Below the pieces are notes generated by a model, which saw only the letters and a list, made by a program, of their open reading frames with translations, did not search any database and was not told where the DNA came from. A stretch of 27,478 nucleotides of DNA. Origin: Hyphomonadaceae bacterium UBA4763. GTDB lineage: Bacteria > Pseudomonadota > Alphaproteobacteria > Caulobacterales > Aquidulcibacteraceae. Shown here in pieces: positions 16,702 through 24,701 of this stretch (within the stretch, counting starts at the first letter, position 1; every line of letters begins with the position of its first letter). Both the position numbers and the translations under genes were made by a program. The DNA lies in NCBI GenBank assembly GCA_002403455.1, contig DHHV01000089.1:1-27478 (forward strand). Direction: 5' to 3'.

Positions 16702-18070
16702 GCCGCCAATTCTAACGCCTCCAACAACCCAAAAGGCGGCTTGGACAGCTTTGGTCCTCTGGGCGGCGGCGATTGCGCTGGCGGCGCTCGCGCCAGCCTG
16801 GGCGCCGACATTTCAGGGCACGGCCTATGTGATCGGCCATTTCGGCGCGCTTGCAGCGCTGTGGGCGATTTGGCGCGCAAGGCCCGACCCGCGTGTCGTG
16901 CTGATCGGCGCGTGTCTTGCGGCGGTGTTGTTGATCCCGGCGCCGGCCTTCCCCAGCCATGACGTCGAACGCTATTTGTGGGACGGCGCGGTCGCGCGCG
17001 TTGGGGCCGATCCCTGGCGGGTCCATCCCGACGCCAGCGACATCAAGCCCTTGCGGGCGATTTGGCCGACGCCAGCCGAGCACGGCTTGTTCCCCTCGCT
17101 TTATCCGCCTGCTGCGATGGCCCTTTTTGCGTTTTGCGCCGGTTTTGGGCCCGCGGGTGGTTTTTTTGCCTGGAAAGCATTGGTGGCGGGCGCGGTGATC
17201 GCGGCAACGGTCATCATGCGGAGCGTTATTGCGGATGTCGCGCGAGACAAAGGCGCGCAAGGACGATGGTTGGCGCTCGCAGCGCTCAATCCGCTGGTCG
17301 TCCTGGAGACAGGGGTTGGCGGGCATCTCGACGCCTTTGTAATGTTGAGCATCACCGTCGCCTTGCTCGCGTGGCGGCGGGGCTGGCCAGGATTGGCCGG
17401 CGCGGCACTCGGGCTCGGGGCCACGATCAAATTGCTGCCCATCGTCTTGTTGGGGCCGTTGTTTTTGGTTTCTGGCCTGCGGCGTGGTCTCGTGATGGCG
17501 ACGATTTCGGCTTGGACCATCCTTCTCATTTACGGTCTTACCTTCGCGCTCGGTTTTCAGCCCATCGGTAGTTTGCCGAATTTCTTCGAGAAATGGCGCG
17601 GCGGGGCGCCGCTGTTTGCGGTGGTTTCGCATGTTGCGCCCGCCCATTTTGTAGGGCTCGTGCAAGCCGGATTGGGCGTCTTTTTGCTCGGCATTGCCGC
17701 ATTGATCGCGCGCATTCGGCCGGTCGCGGCCATGATCTTGGCGCTGGCAGCGCCGTTGCTGATCAGTCCGATTGGCTTTGCGTGGTACGCCCTGGCGCTC
17801 GCGCCATTGGCGGCCTTGCCGTTGCATATCGGCCCTGCGTCAACCGATCGACAGGCTGGTCTGCCGAGCGCGGCTTTATGGTCCTGGATGGGATTGGCGC
17901 CGTTCAGCTATGAAGTGTTGGATCGGTTCAATGCTGCGGGCCATTGGGCGCCAGCAGACTGGCCGATAATCGTGTTGGGCTCGGGCCTCGCGCTCGGTTT
18001 TTCGCTCGATGTGGCGCGTCTTGTTTCGAGACGAAAGTCGGCGTGCGCCAAAAACGCGCGCGCTGCTTGA
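16652..18070 (+). CDS. GT-C membrane glycosyltransferase (GT87/mannosyltransferase-like)
   Basis: A 472-residue polytopic protein, with roughly ten to twelve hydrophobic helices. The first periplasmic loop carries SHDVERYLWDG at 102-112 followed by GADPWRVHPDA and later LYPPAAM, the pattern of GT-C enzymes of the GT87/alpha-1,6-mannosyltransferase type, which use polyprenyl-phosphate sugars on the outer face of the inner membrane. The aspartate at 104 is the likely catalytic residue. ATG 16652 is chosen; the frame is open to 16463, but that part is out-of-frame sequence of the GT2 gene. The 50-base overlap with GT2 suggests translational coupling and a shared pathway. Sugar and acceptor are unknown. 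Confidence 0.87.
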   Translation: MPASAPGAAAPASPLLEPPILTPPTTQKAAWTALVLWAAAIALAALAPAWAPTFQGTAYVIGHFGALAALWAIWRARPDPRVVLIGACLAAVLLIPAPAFPSHDVERYLWDGAVARVGADPWRVHPDASDIKPLRAIWPTPAEHGLFPSLYPPAAMALFAFCAGFGPAGGFFAWKALVAGAVIAATVIMRSVIADVARDKGAQGRWLALAALNPLVVLETGVGGHLDAFVMLSITVALLAWRRGWPGLAGAALGLGATIKLLPIVLLGPLFLVSGLRRGLVMATISAWTILLIYGLTFALGFQPIGSLPNFFEKWRGGAPLFAVVSHVAPAHFVGLVQAGLGVFLLGIAALIARIRPVAAMILALAAPLLISPIGFAWYALALAPLAALPLHIGPASTDRQAGLPSAALWSWMGLAPFSYEVLDRFNAAGHWAPADWPIIVLGSGLALGFSLDVARLVSRRKSACAKNARAA

Positions 18071-18132
18071 CGATCCGCAAGCGTCTGCGCCTATGGTCGC
18101 GCGCGTCGAGTTGCAGCGCGTGATGACGCATC

Positions 18133-18681
18133 ATGGAACGCATGAGCCCACCCTCATTGACAAACGATGATCGCACCAATCCGCCGTCCGGCGCTAAGAT
18201 TGCACTGATCATGGGCAGCCGCAGCGACTGGCCGACTTTGCGCGACGCCGCCGAGGTCCTCGACGCGCTCGCAATTCCGTTTGTCGCCAAAGTGGTGTCG
18301 GCCCACCGAACGCCGCTGCGCATGGTTGAATTCGCCCGCGCGGCGCGCGCCAATGGCTTGGTCGCGATCATCGCTTGCGCTGGGGGCGCTGCGCATTTGC
18401 CCGGCATGGTCGCCGCCTTGACCGATGTCCCGGTCTTGGGCGTTCCAGCTCCGTCGAAAGCGCTCTCAGGGCTCGATAGCCTCTTGTCGATCGTGCAAAT
18501 GCCGCGCGGCGTGCCGGTGGCGACGTTTGCGATCGGTCAGGCTGGGGCCGCGAATGCGGCGTTGTTCGCCGCGGCGATCTTAGGGGCGAGCGATGCGCTC
18601 GCCTTGCAGCGCTTGCAAGGCTGGCGCGCCCGGCAAACCGCCGAGACGCCAGAAACGCCGGAAGAAGTCGTCTCGCCGTGA
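18133..18681 (+). CDS. purE: N5-carboxyaminoimidazole ribonucleotide mutase
   Basis: PurE class I moves the carboxyl of N5-CAIR to C4 to form CAIR in de novo purine synthesis. The 182-residue protein shows MGSRSDWP at 27-34, SAHRTP at 56-61 with the catalytic histidine, AGGAAHLPG at 83-91 and [10 protein letters not shown] at 122-131. It is slightly longer than usual owing to an N-terminal tail of ~20 residues and a C-terminal TPETPEE extension; ATG 18142 is an equally possible start. It lies 62 bases after the GT-C gene, where TTGACG at 18067 and TATGGT at 18092 (19-base spacer) might be a weak promoter. It overlaps purK by 4 bases (GTGA). Confidence 0.97.
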   Translation: MERMSPPSLTNDDRTNPPSGAKIALIMGSRSDWPTLRDAAEVLDALAIPFVAKVVSAHRTPLRMVEFARAARANGLVAIIACAGGAAHLPGMVAALTDVPVLGVPAPSKALSGLDSLLSIVQMPRGVPVATFAIGQAGAANAALFAAAILGASDALALQRLQGWRARQTAETPETPEEVVSP

Positions 18682-19763
18682 CCGATCCGATCGCGCCCGG
18701 GGCGACCATTGGCATTTTGGGCGGCGGCCAATTGGGTCGTCTCTTGGCATTGGCGGCGGCCGATCTCGGCTTTGATGTGGCGGTCTATACGGACGAGCTG
18801 GACGCGCCGGCGTCGCGCGTTGCGGCCTGGTCGCGGGTTGGCGCCTGGGAGGATCTAGCGGCAATCGCCGATTTCGCCCGCCAATGTGCTATTGTGACCT
18901 ATGAGACCGAGAACATCCCGCTCGCCGCCGCCGAAGCGGTTGTCGCGGCCGGCGCGCCTTTGCGGCCGGGCCTGCGCAGCCTCAGCATCAGCCAGGATCG
19001 ATTGCCGGAAAAGCAGTTCTTGCGCTCCATTGGCATTGCAACAGCCGATTTCGTCCCGGTTGAGGATCCCGAAACGCTGGAACGCGCCCTTGCATCGCTT
19101 GGAGCGCCCGCAATTTTGAAAACCCGTCGGATGGGTTATGACGGCAAGGGCCAAGTTCTCATTCGCCATCCGCGCGACGCATGTGCAGCTTTTGCGCGGC
19201 TCAGCGCCGGTGGGCCGTTGATCCTCGAAGCATTCGTGCCTTTCGCGCGCGAAGTCTCGGCGCTGGCGGCGCGCAATCCGCTCGGCGCGGCCGGCGCGTT
19301 TGACGTCACCGAAAACCGCCATGAGAATCATGTGCTCGCTTGGAGCCGCGCCCCGGCCGACATCAGCGCAGCGACCGCGCAACAGGCGCTTGCCTGGGCG
19401 CATGAGGTCGCGCGCGCCCTCGACCATGTGGGGTTGCTGGCGCTTGAATTATTTGTGCTGGCGAACGGCGCGCTCATCGCCAATGAGATCGCCCCGCGCG
19501 TGCATAATTCCGGGCATTGGACGATGGATGCGGCGCTGCATTCGCAATTTGACCTGCATATTCGGGCGATTTGCGGCTGGCCGCTCGCCGATGCTGCGCG
19601 CACGCATGACGTCGTGATGCAAAACCTCTTGGGGACAAGTGCGGCGGATTGGCGCGCTCACGCAATCGACCCGAGTGTGCGTTTGCATCTCTATGGCAAG
19701 CGCGATGCACGAGAAGGGCGAAAAATGGGGCATCTCAATCGCTTGGGGCGGCCGGCTTATTGA
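18678..19763 (+). CDS. purK: N5-carboxyaminoimidazole ribonucleotide synthase (ATP-grasp)
   Basis: PurK carboxylates aminoimidazole ribonucleotide with ATP and bicarbonate, giving the unstable N5-CAIR that PurE consumes. The 361-residue protein starts with GTG at 18678 inside the purE stop codon, a classic coupled overlap. Seen: [10 protein letters not shown] at 12-21, ETENIP at 76-81, the ATP-grasp lid [12 protein letters not shown] at 148-159, and [13 protein letters not shown] near the metal-binding end. Length is normal. It is cytoplasmic, and being paired with purE it completes the two-step bacterial route from AIR to CAIR. Confidence 0.97.
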   Translation: MTDPIAPGATIGILGGGQLGRLLALAAADLGFDVAVYTDELDAPASRVAAWSRVGAWEDLAAIADFARQCAIVTYETENIPLAAAEAVVAAGAPLRPGLRSLSISQDRLPEKQFLRSIGIATADFVPVEDPETLERALASLGAPAILKTRRMGYDGKGQVLIRHPRDACAAFARLSAGGPLILEAFVPFAREVSALAARNPLGAAGAFDVTENRHENHVLAWSRAPADISAATAQQALAWAHEVARALDHVGLLALELFVLANGALIANEIAPRVHNSGHWTMDAALHSQFDLHIRAICGWPLADAARTHDVVMQNLLGTSAADWRAHAIDPSVRLHLYGKRDAREGRKMGHLNRLGRPAY

Positions 19764-19925
19764 TGGGTAGCATAAGCGATTTTTAACCACGGACGCGTTA
19801 CTCGGCATGCGTGTGTCGTCCGATTGCTGCGATATTGCGTCGCAGAAGAAAAATTTGCTCTGCGTGTACGAATGTGATCACGTCGGCCTCACGTGGTTGT
19901 CGCGTTTATTTTTAGTGGATTCGTT

Positions 19926-20117
19926 ATGTTGACCCTTCCGTTGTTAACTGTTCACGAGACTGCGGAACATCTTAAGGTCAAGGAAAGCACGATCCGAACC
20001 TGGATCCGGCATGGGCGCTTGCGCGCGATCAAATTTGGTCGCGAATGGCGCGTCACCATGAAGGACCTGGAGCGTTTTCTGAACGAGAACGCCAATCAAT
20101 CGGCGATCATGGACTGA
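19926..20117 (+). CDS. Excisionase/MerR-like helix-turn-helix DNA-binding protein
   Basis: A 63-residue protein from ATG 19926. Its core TVHETAEHLKVKESTIRTWI followed by GRLRAIKFGREWRV and a terminal helix (DLERFL) is the winged HTH fold (HTH_17) shared by phage and element excisionases and by stand-alone regulators. Proteins of this type bind short DNA sites and bend DNA or control transcription. It stands alone: no integrase, recombinase or phage gene is in the window, so a small chromosomal regulator or an orphan remnant are both possible. A longer frame from 19893 would add hydrophobic residues with no support. It converges on the thioesterase gene, with a 22-base palindrome between them. 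Confidence 0.85.
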   Translation: MLTLPLLTVHETAEHLKVKESTIRTWIRHGRLRAIKFGREWRVTMKDLERFLNENANQSAIMD

Positions 20118-20136
20118 CCAGAGTTCAGCCCTCGAA

Positions 20137-20158
20137 ATGCGCAGCGATCGCTGCGCAT
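20137..20158. terminator. Perfect 22-base palindrome between convergent genes
   Basis: The 22 bases are exactly self-complementary and can fold into a 9-bp stem (ATGCGCAGC/GCTGCGCAT) with a GATC loop. They lie in the 47-base gap between the HTH gene and the oppositely oriented thioesterase gene, so they probably serve as a bidirectional 3'-end structure. T tracts are missing. The centre is GCGATCGC, an octamer that recurs in this window. Confidence 0.5.
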
Positions 20159-20164
20159 GGATGA

Positions 20165-21097
20165 TCAAGTCGATAAATCAGCCCGCACCAGCGGCTCCAA
20201 CAGGGCAGAGACAGCCGGCGGCTGTTCAAACGCCGTGCGGGTGTCGAGGTCGAAGTTTACCGCCACCGCGGCCCCGCTCGCCCAAGCGTCACCGGTGACG
20301 GGGTCCAGCAACCAATGCACCATGGTCTGCGCCTTCGCCGTCATCGCCGCGAGGCCCGTCCGAATTTCCAACCCATCGCCGGCGCGCGGCCATTTTCGAT
20401 AACGGATCAGGGCTTCTGTCACCGCGCCGCCATGGCGGACCGGACGGCCTTCCGTCACTGCGCGTTGCTCTTCAGCCTGTCGGCGCAGCGGGTCCATCAG
20501 CGTTGGAACGCTGTCAGAGATACGGCCAAGGACAAATTCCGGCTTCATCCGGCCAAAAACATCGCATTGAGCGACGTCAACGACGCCGCGGCCCGTAACG
20601 GCCATCGCCCATGCATCGGCATTGGCGCGGTTGGCGGGGGCAAGCGGTGTCTCGGGATCGAGACCGCGCGGCGCTGCATGGGCGGGCAGCTCCGTTCGGC
20701 AGGCGTTCAGCCCAGCCAGCGCGCGTTTGGACCAGGGAAACGCCTTGCCCTCACTTGTGCTGACATGACGCACGCGCGTTACAAAGCTCGCCGCCGCTGC
20801 GCCTGTGGGCGCGTGGTCAAGCAGAAAAATCAGCTGCGCTTCGGTTTCTGTGGCGGCGATCGCGGCGCATTGCATGACAAGGGGTTGGCCGGCGCGCGCT
20901 TCACGGTGAAAGCGGATATGTTGCGCAACGGGGACGATGGTGGCGGGCGCGTCTTTGGCAAAAGCCTGCGTCATGCCGACAGCATGGGCAAAACCGGCCA
21001 AGCCTTCCATCATCTTCGCGACGTAAAAGCGCACATTCATGTGGCCCATATCGTCGCATTCCCAGGCGTTCACGGCGCCGCGATAGACTTCGAGCAT
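20165..21097 (-). CDS. Tandem-hotdog acyl-CoA thioesterase-like protein
   Basis: The 310-residue protein looks like two fused hotdog domains. The first has the thioesterase motif WECDDMGHMNVRFYVAKM at 12-29, in which an acidic residue next to GHMN is typical of 4-hydroxybenzoyl-CoA-type enzymes. The second, beginning near 170, has the echo VVDVAQCDVFGRMKPEFVL (172-190) without the HMN signature, suggesting a structural or divergent repeat. Members hydrolyse acyl-CoA thioesters in the cytoplasm; the acyl chain is unknown. The ATG at 21097 has only a poorly spaced AGGA upstream. It is preceded by a long AT-rich non-coding stretch that must contain its promoter. Confidence 0.85.
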   Translation of the reverse strand: MLEVYRGAVNAWECDDMGHMNVRFYVAKMMEGLAGFAHAVGMTQAFAKDAPATIVPVAQHIRFHREARAGQPLVMQCAAIAATETEAQLIFLLDHAPTGAAAASFVTRVRHVSTSEGKAFPWSKRALAGLNACRTELPAHAAPRGLDPETPLAPANRANADAWAMAVTGRGVVDVAQCDVFGRMKPEFVLGRISDSVPTLMDPLRRQAEEQRAVTEGRPVRHGGAVTEALIRYRKWPRAGDGLEIRTGLAAMTAKAQTMVHWLLDPVTGDAWASGAAVAVNFDLDTRTAFEQPPAVSALLEPLVRADLST

Positions 21098-21647
21098 CTT
21101 TAAAGTGTCCTGAACCAGAAGTTCGCTTTGAGCGTGCCAAGATTATGGGTCGACTTCAATAAATCGCCCCATTCTCAAGCCAACCTGAGGACTGATTCGT
21201 TCCATGGGTCTCCTAATGGCCTGCATCAGCTTGGTCGTCCAACGGTATTGGATTTTCTTTTTCACGGGTTGCTTTTTATTTTGCTAGCAATCAGTGACGA
21301 CCTCTCAAAACACGGAAATATTTGAAGGTGTATAAAAAAGTGAACCAACATAAATCAACAAGTTTTATAGACCGCAAAACAGATGCAACAAAAACAAACC
21401 TAATAATAATATATCTGATTATAAAGAATATACATCATCTCTGCGCCGAGAAAATCAAGAAGTGTTTGCAGGAGATAATATTCATTAGAGATGTAGCTAT
21501 CGTAGGAAACGGTTTATAAGATAATTATTGCCGGTGATTGTTACCCTGTATTATAGCAAAACGTCTATACAATCCAATATTGTGAATAATTTTTCTATGG
21601 CTTTAAATGACGGGTCGGCGCTCGCCGACCCGTCATAAAGTGTTGTA
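21098..21647. other. 550-base intergenic region with very AT-rich core
   Basis: It lies upstream of the thioesterase gene and downstream of the M16 peptidase gene, both minus strand. From about 21240 to 21610 the sequence is strongly AT-rich (roughly a third G+C by eye), in sharp contrast to its flanks. It contains only short frames, such as 21322-21519, opening with TTG and without a ribosome-binding site; I call none of them. The right end holds the peptidase terminator. No repeats, tRNA or mobile-element ends were recognised. Confidence 0.5.
21607..21636 (-). terminator. Hairpin terminator after the M16 peptidase gene
   Basis: A perfect 14-bp stem (left arm 21607-21620, right arm 21623-21636, core GACGGGTCGGCG) begins 12 bases past the peptidase stop codon. 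On the minus strand it is followed by TTTAAAG, a short T run, so it is a good but not ideal intrinsic terminator. Confidence 0.7.
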
Positions 21648-24554
21648 TTACTTCGCCAAGGGTTCGCCATCTTCGTTGAGTTCAACGATCGGGTGGCCGA
21701 AGGATTGCAGCCCTTCCATGACCATTTTCCGATCGCCGACCACAACGATGACTTTGTCATCGCTCGGGAGTAATTTCGCGGCGAGCTGGTCGACCTCGGC
21801 TTTGGTCAAGCCTTTCAGAATATCGTTTTGCTGCGCCACGTAGCTGGTTTGCAAATTATAGGTTTGCATATTGCCAAGGAAGGCAAGCTTTTGGATCGGC
21901 GTTTCATAGCGGCGCGCGTCGGATTGCCCGATCGCGGCTTTGGTGAACGCCAATTCGTCCTCGCGGACGCCGCCGGTACGGAAGCCGTCAATCTCTTTCA
22001 AGAATTGCACGATCGAATCTTGCGTTGAATCGGTGCGCACACCGGCCGACGCCGTGAACTCGCCCTCAAACTCATCGCCGAAGAAGAATGCGCGCGCGCC
22101 ATAGGAATATCCCTTTTCTTCGCGGAGGTTGAGGTTGATGCGGCTGTTAAATGCACCGCCCAAAGCAAAGTTCATCAGGCCGGCCCGATAAAACTCACCG
22201 GTTGCGTCGTATTTCAGCCCCGGCATGCCGATCCGAATTTCGGATTGCGCCGCGTTGTCGCGATTGACGAAGTAAATCGTTGTGCCGTTGATTTCGGGCG
22301 TCGCGTATTCGACTGCAACGGGAACCGGTTTCGCCGCCCAATCGCCAAATCGCGCCAGTTTGGCGGTGACGTCGGCCTGCGGGGCGTCGCTGACGACGAC
22401 GATCGAGGCGATCGCCGCAGAGAAATTGGTTTCGTAAAACGCCTTGACGTCGTCGACGGTGAGAGTTTGCACGGTTTCCGTCAGGCCCTCATCGCGATGC
22501 GCGGCGGGATTATCGCGGCCATAAATCAGGCGGTCATAAACCAAGGATGCCGTTGCCGGCGGTTGGGTCTTGGCTTGGCGGATGCCTTGCAGGGTCTGCG
22601 CTTTCAAGCGGCTAAAATCGGCCGGCGCAAAGGCCGGTTCGAACAAGCGCTCTGCGGCGATCGCTAAGGTCTCGTCAAGATTTTTGGTCAAGCTGCGGAT
22701 CGTGATCGTCGTATAGGTGTTGCCGGCGCCGACGGTGACGCTGGAGCCCAATTTGGCGAGGCGATTGGCGATATCCTCATTCGAGGATTTCTGGGTCGTC
22801 TCGTTGAGCATCGCGGCGGTCAGCGACGCCACACCCAATTTGTCCATGGTTTCATTGCGCTGGCCGACTTTCAGGCGAATGCTGATCGCCGTGGTCGGGG
22901 TCTCGTTGTTGACGGCGCCCAGCACGCGCACGCCATTGGCGAGCGTCGAATTCCAGGTGGCCGGCGGGGTCAGCGTTGGGTTGCCGCCATTGGCGCCTGG
23001 TTGCACGCTGCGGTCAAAATTATCCGTTGCGCGGCGAAATTCCGGCGGCTTTTCCGCCGCTTTGGGCGGAATGGTCCGCTCGGTGCGTGTCCAGGTGTCG
23101 GGCTTGGCGACGGCGGCGGCTTGGCCCTTCGGCACAATGCTCATGATGACCGCCGGCTTGTCCTTGATATATTGATTGTAGACGCGGACGACGTCTTCTT
23201 TCGTCACCGCTTCATAGCGGGCGATTTCCTTGCCGATATAATTGGCGTCATTGGCGAAGGTTTGGAAAGCGGCCAATTGGCTGACTTTGCCGGAGACGCT
23301 TTCGAGTCCGAAAATCAAATTCGAGACCAATTGCCCCTTTTCACGCAGCAAATCATCGTCCTGGACGCCGCGAGTTTCGAATTCGGCGAGGCTGGCGCGC
23401 ATGGTCGCTTCGAGATCGGCCAAGGTCTTGCCGCGTTGCGGATTCGGCAGCGACAACATCGTCAGCGAGCAATGCAATTCACGGCAGCCATGGCCGGAAT
23501 TGGCTTGGACGGCGAAGCCTTCCTTGATCAGGTTTTTATAAAGCAGCGAATTGCGGCCCTGTCCCAAAATGGAGGACAACACGTCGAGCGGCGCCTCATC
23601 AGGATGGCGCGCATGCACGGTCGGCCAGCTCATGAAGACCAGCGGCAGCGCTACATTGTCTTCCAGCGAAATATAGCGGTCCTTGTCGAGCGAGACCGGC
23701 AAAACTTTGGGGTCTTCAACGGCAGGTCCGGTCGGGATCGGCCCGAAATATTTGGCGATCCATTCGAGCGTCTTGGCCTTGTCGAGATCGCCGCCGATCG
23801 TCAGCACGGCGTTATTGGGGCCATACCAGCGCAGGAAAAAGCGCTTCAAATCATCCAGATCGGCGCGGTTGAGGTCTTCGATATAGCCGATCGTTGACCA
23901 GGAATAAGGATGGCCTTCCGGGTACATCGCTTCGCCGACCCGCTCGCCGAGCAGGCCGTAAGGGGCGTTGTCGACGCGCTGGCCGCGCTCGTTCTTGACG
24001 GTTTCGCGCTGCACTTCGAATTTTTCTTGGGTGACGGCGTCGAGCAAGAAGCCCATGCGGTCAGCTTCCAGCCACAGCATCTTTTCGAGCTGGTTCGACG
24101 GCGCCGTTTCAAAATAATTGGTGCGGTCCGAATTGGTGGTGCCGTTCAGCGTGCCGCCTGATTCAGAGACGATTTTGAAATGCTCTTCGTCGCCGACATT
24201 TTCCGAGCCTTGGAACATCATATGCTCGAAGAAATGGGCAAAACCGGAGCGACCGATTTCTTCACGGCCCGAGCCGACTTCATAGGTCACGTCGACATGG
24301 ACAAGCGGATCGGACTTGTCTTCGTGCAGGATGACGGTGAGGCCGTTCGGCAAAACGTATTTTTCATAAGGGATGATGATCTCATCACCTGTGCGCTCGA
24401 CCTTTTCGACCAAGCGAATGCCGCCGGGGAGGGCCGCTTTGCCGCTCTCGGCGCTCGGCTTTTGCTGCGCGCGGGCGAGATTGGGGGCGCCGGCGCTGAA
24501 GGAGGCCGCAAGGGCCAAAGCGATCGCGGTGCTTACCGATAACAAATTACGCAT
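21648..24554 (-). CDS. M16 family zinc metallopeptidase, tandem-domain, exported
   Basis: The 968-residue protein is a two-half pitrilysin/insulinase-type peptidase. ATG 24554 is chosen because GGAGG lies 8 bases before it, whereas ATG 24560 is too close; a longer frame reaches 24569. A signal peptide is followed by a cut near ARA-Q (about residue 30), so it acts in the periplasm. The inverted zinc motif HFFEH is at 107-111, and the distal glutamate is in VKNERGQ near 189. The second half (from about 515) lacks HxxEH, as usual for the inactive half, and has the KGYSYGAR element of the partner domain. It probably degrades peptides or small misfolded proteins. A hairpin terminator follows; phoD lies just upstream on the same strand of transcription order. 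Confidence 0.95.
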   Translation of the reverse strand: MRNLLSVSTAIALALAASFSAGAPNLARAQQKPSAESGKAALPGGIRLVEKVERTGDEIIIPYEKYVLPNGLTVILHEDKSDPLVHVDVTYEVGSGREEIGRSGFAHFFEHMMFQGSENVGDEEHFKIVSESGGTLNGTTNSDRTNYFETAPSNQLEKMLWLEADRMGFLLDAVTQEKFEVQRETVKNERGQRVDNAPYGLLGERVGEAMYPEGHPYSWSTIGYIEDLNRADLDDLKRFFLRWYGPNNAVLTIGGDLDKAKTLEWIAKYFGPIPTGPAVEDPKVLPVSLDKDRYISLEDNVALPLVFMSWPTVHARHPDEAPLDVLSSILGQGRNSLLYKNLIKEGFAVQANSGHGCRELHCSLTMLSLPNPQRGKTLADLEATMRASLAEFETRGVQDDDLLREKGQLVSNLIFGLESVSGKVSQLAAFQTFANDANYIGKEIARYEAVTKEDVVRVYNQYIKDKPAVIMSIVPKGQAAAVAKPDTWTRTERTIPPKAAEKPPEFRRATDNFDRSVQPGANGGNPTLTPPATWNSTLANGVRVLGAVNNETPTTAISIRLKVGQRNETMDKLGVASLTAAMLNETTQKSSNEDIANRLAKLGSSVTVGAGNTYTTITIRSLTKNLDETLAIAAERLFEPAFAPADFSRLKAQTLQGIRQAKTQPPATASLVYDRLIYGRDNPAAHRDEGLTETVQTLTVDDVKAFYETNFSAAIASIVVVSDAPQADVTAKLARFGDWAAKPVPVAVEYATPEINGTTIYFVNRDNAAQSEIRIGMPGLKYDATGEFYRAGLMNFALGGAFNSRINLNLREEKGYSYGARAFFFGDEFEGEFTASAGVRTDSTQDSIVQFLKEIDGFRTGGVREDELAFTKAAIGQSDARRYETPIQKLAFLGNMQTYNLQTSYVAQQNDILKGLTKAEVDQLAAKLLPSDDKVIVVVGDRKMVMEGLQSFGHPIVELNEDGEPLAK

Positions 24555-24701
24555 AGACATTTCCTCCATGGATGAACGGATAAGATAAGAGGCGCCCTGT
24601 CAGCGCGTTTCATTATCGCGTTTCGATATGGCGTTAACCGGTTCGCGGCTTTGCCTCAAGCCAGAAATGCGGAAACGACCTCACGGCCGATCACGAAAAT
24701 T

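Noticed and set aside
16712..17827. 371-codon open frame on the minus strand inside the GT-C gene
   Set aside because: It is composed of R, Q, G and P-rich low-complexity sequence typical of antisense frames in GC-rich DNA, while the plus strand encodes a clear membrane enzyme.
19926..20158. Part of an integrated mobile element (excisionase plus attachment-like palindrome)
   Set aside because: No integrase, transposase, tRNA target or direct repeats were found; the flanking genes are chromosomal housekeeping and metabolic genes.
21322..21519. 65-codon plus-strand frame in the second AT-rich island
   Set aside because: It starts with TTG, has no ribosome-binding site, and its Lys/Ile-rich translation merely reflects base composition.
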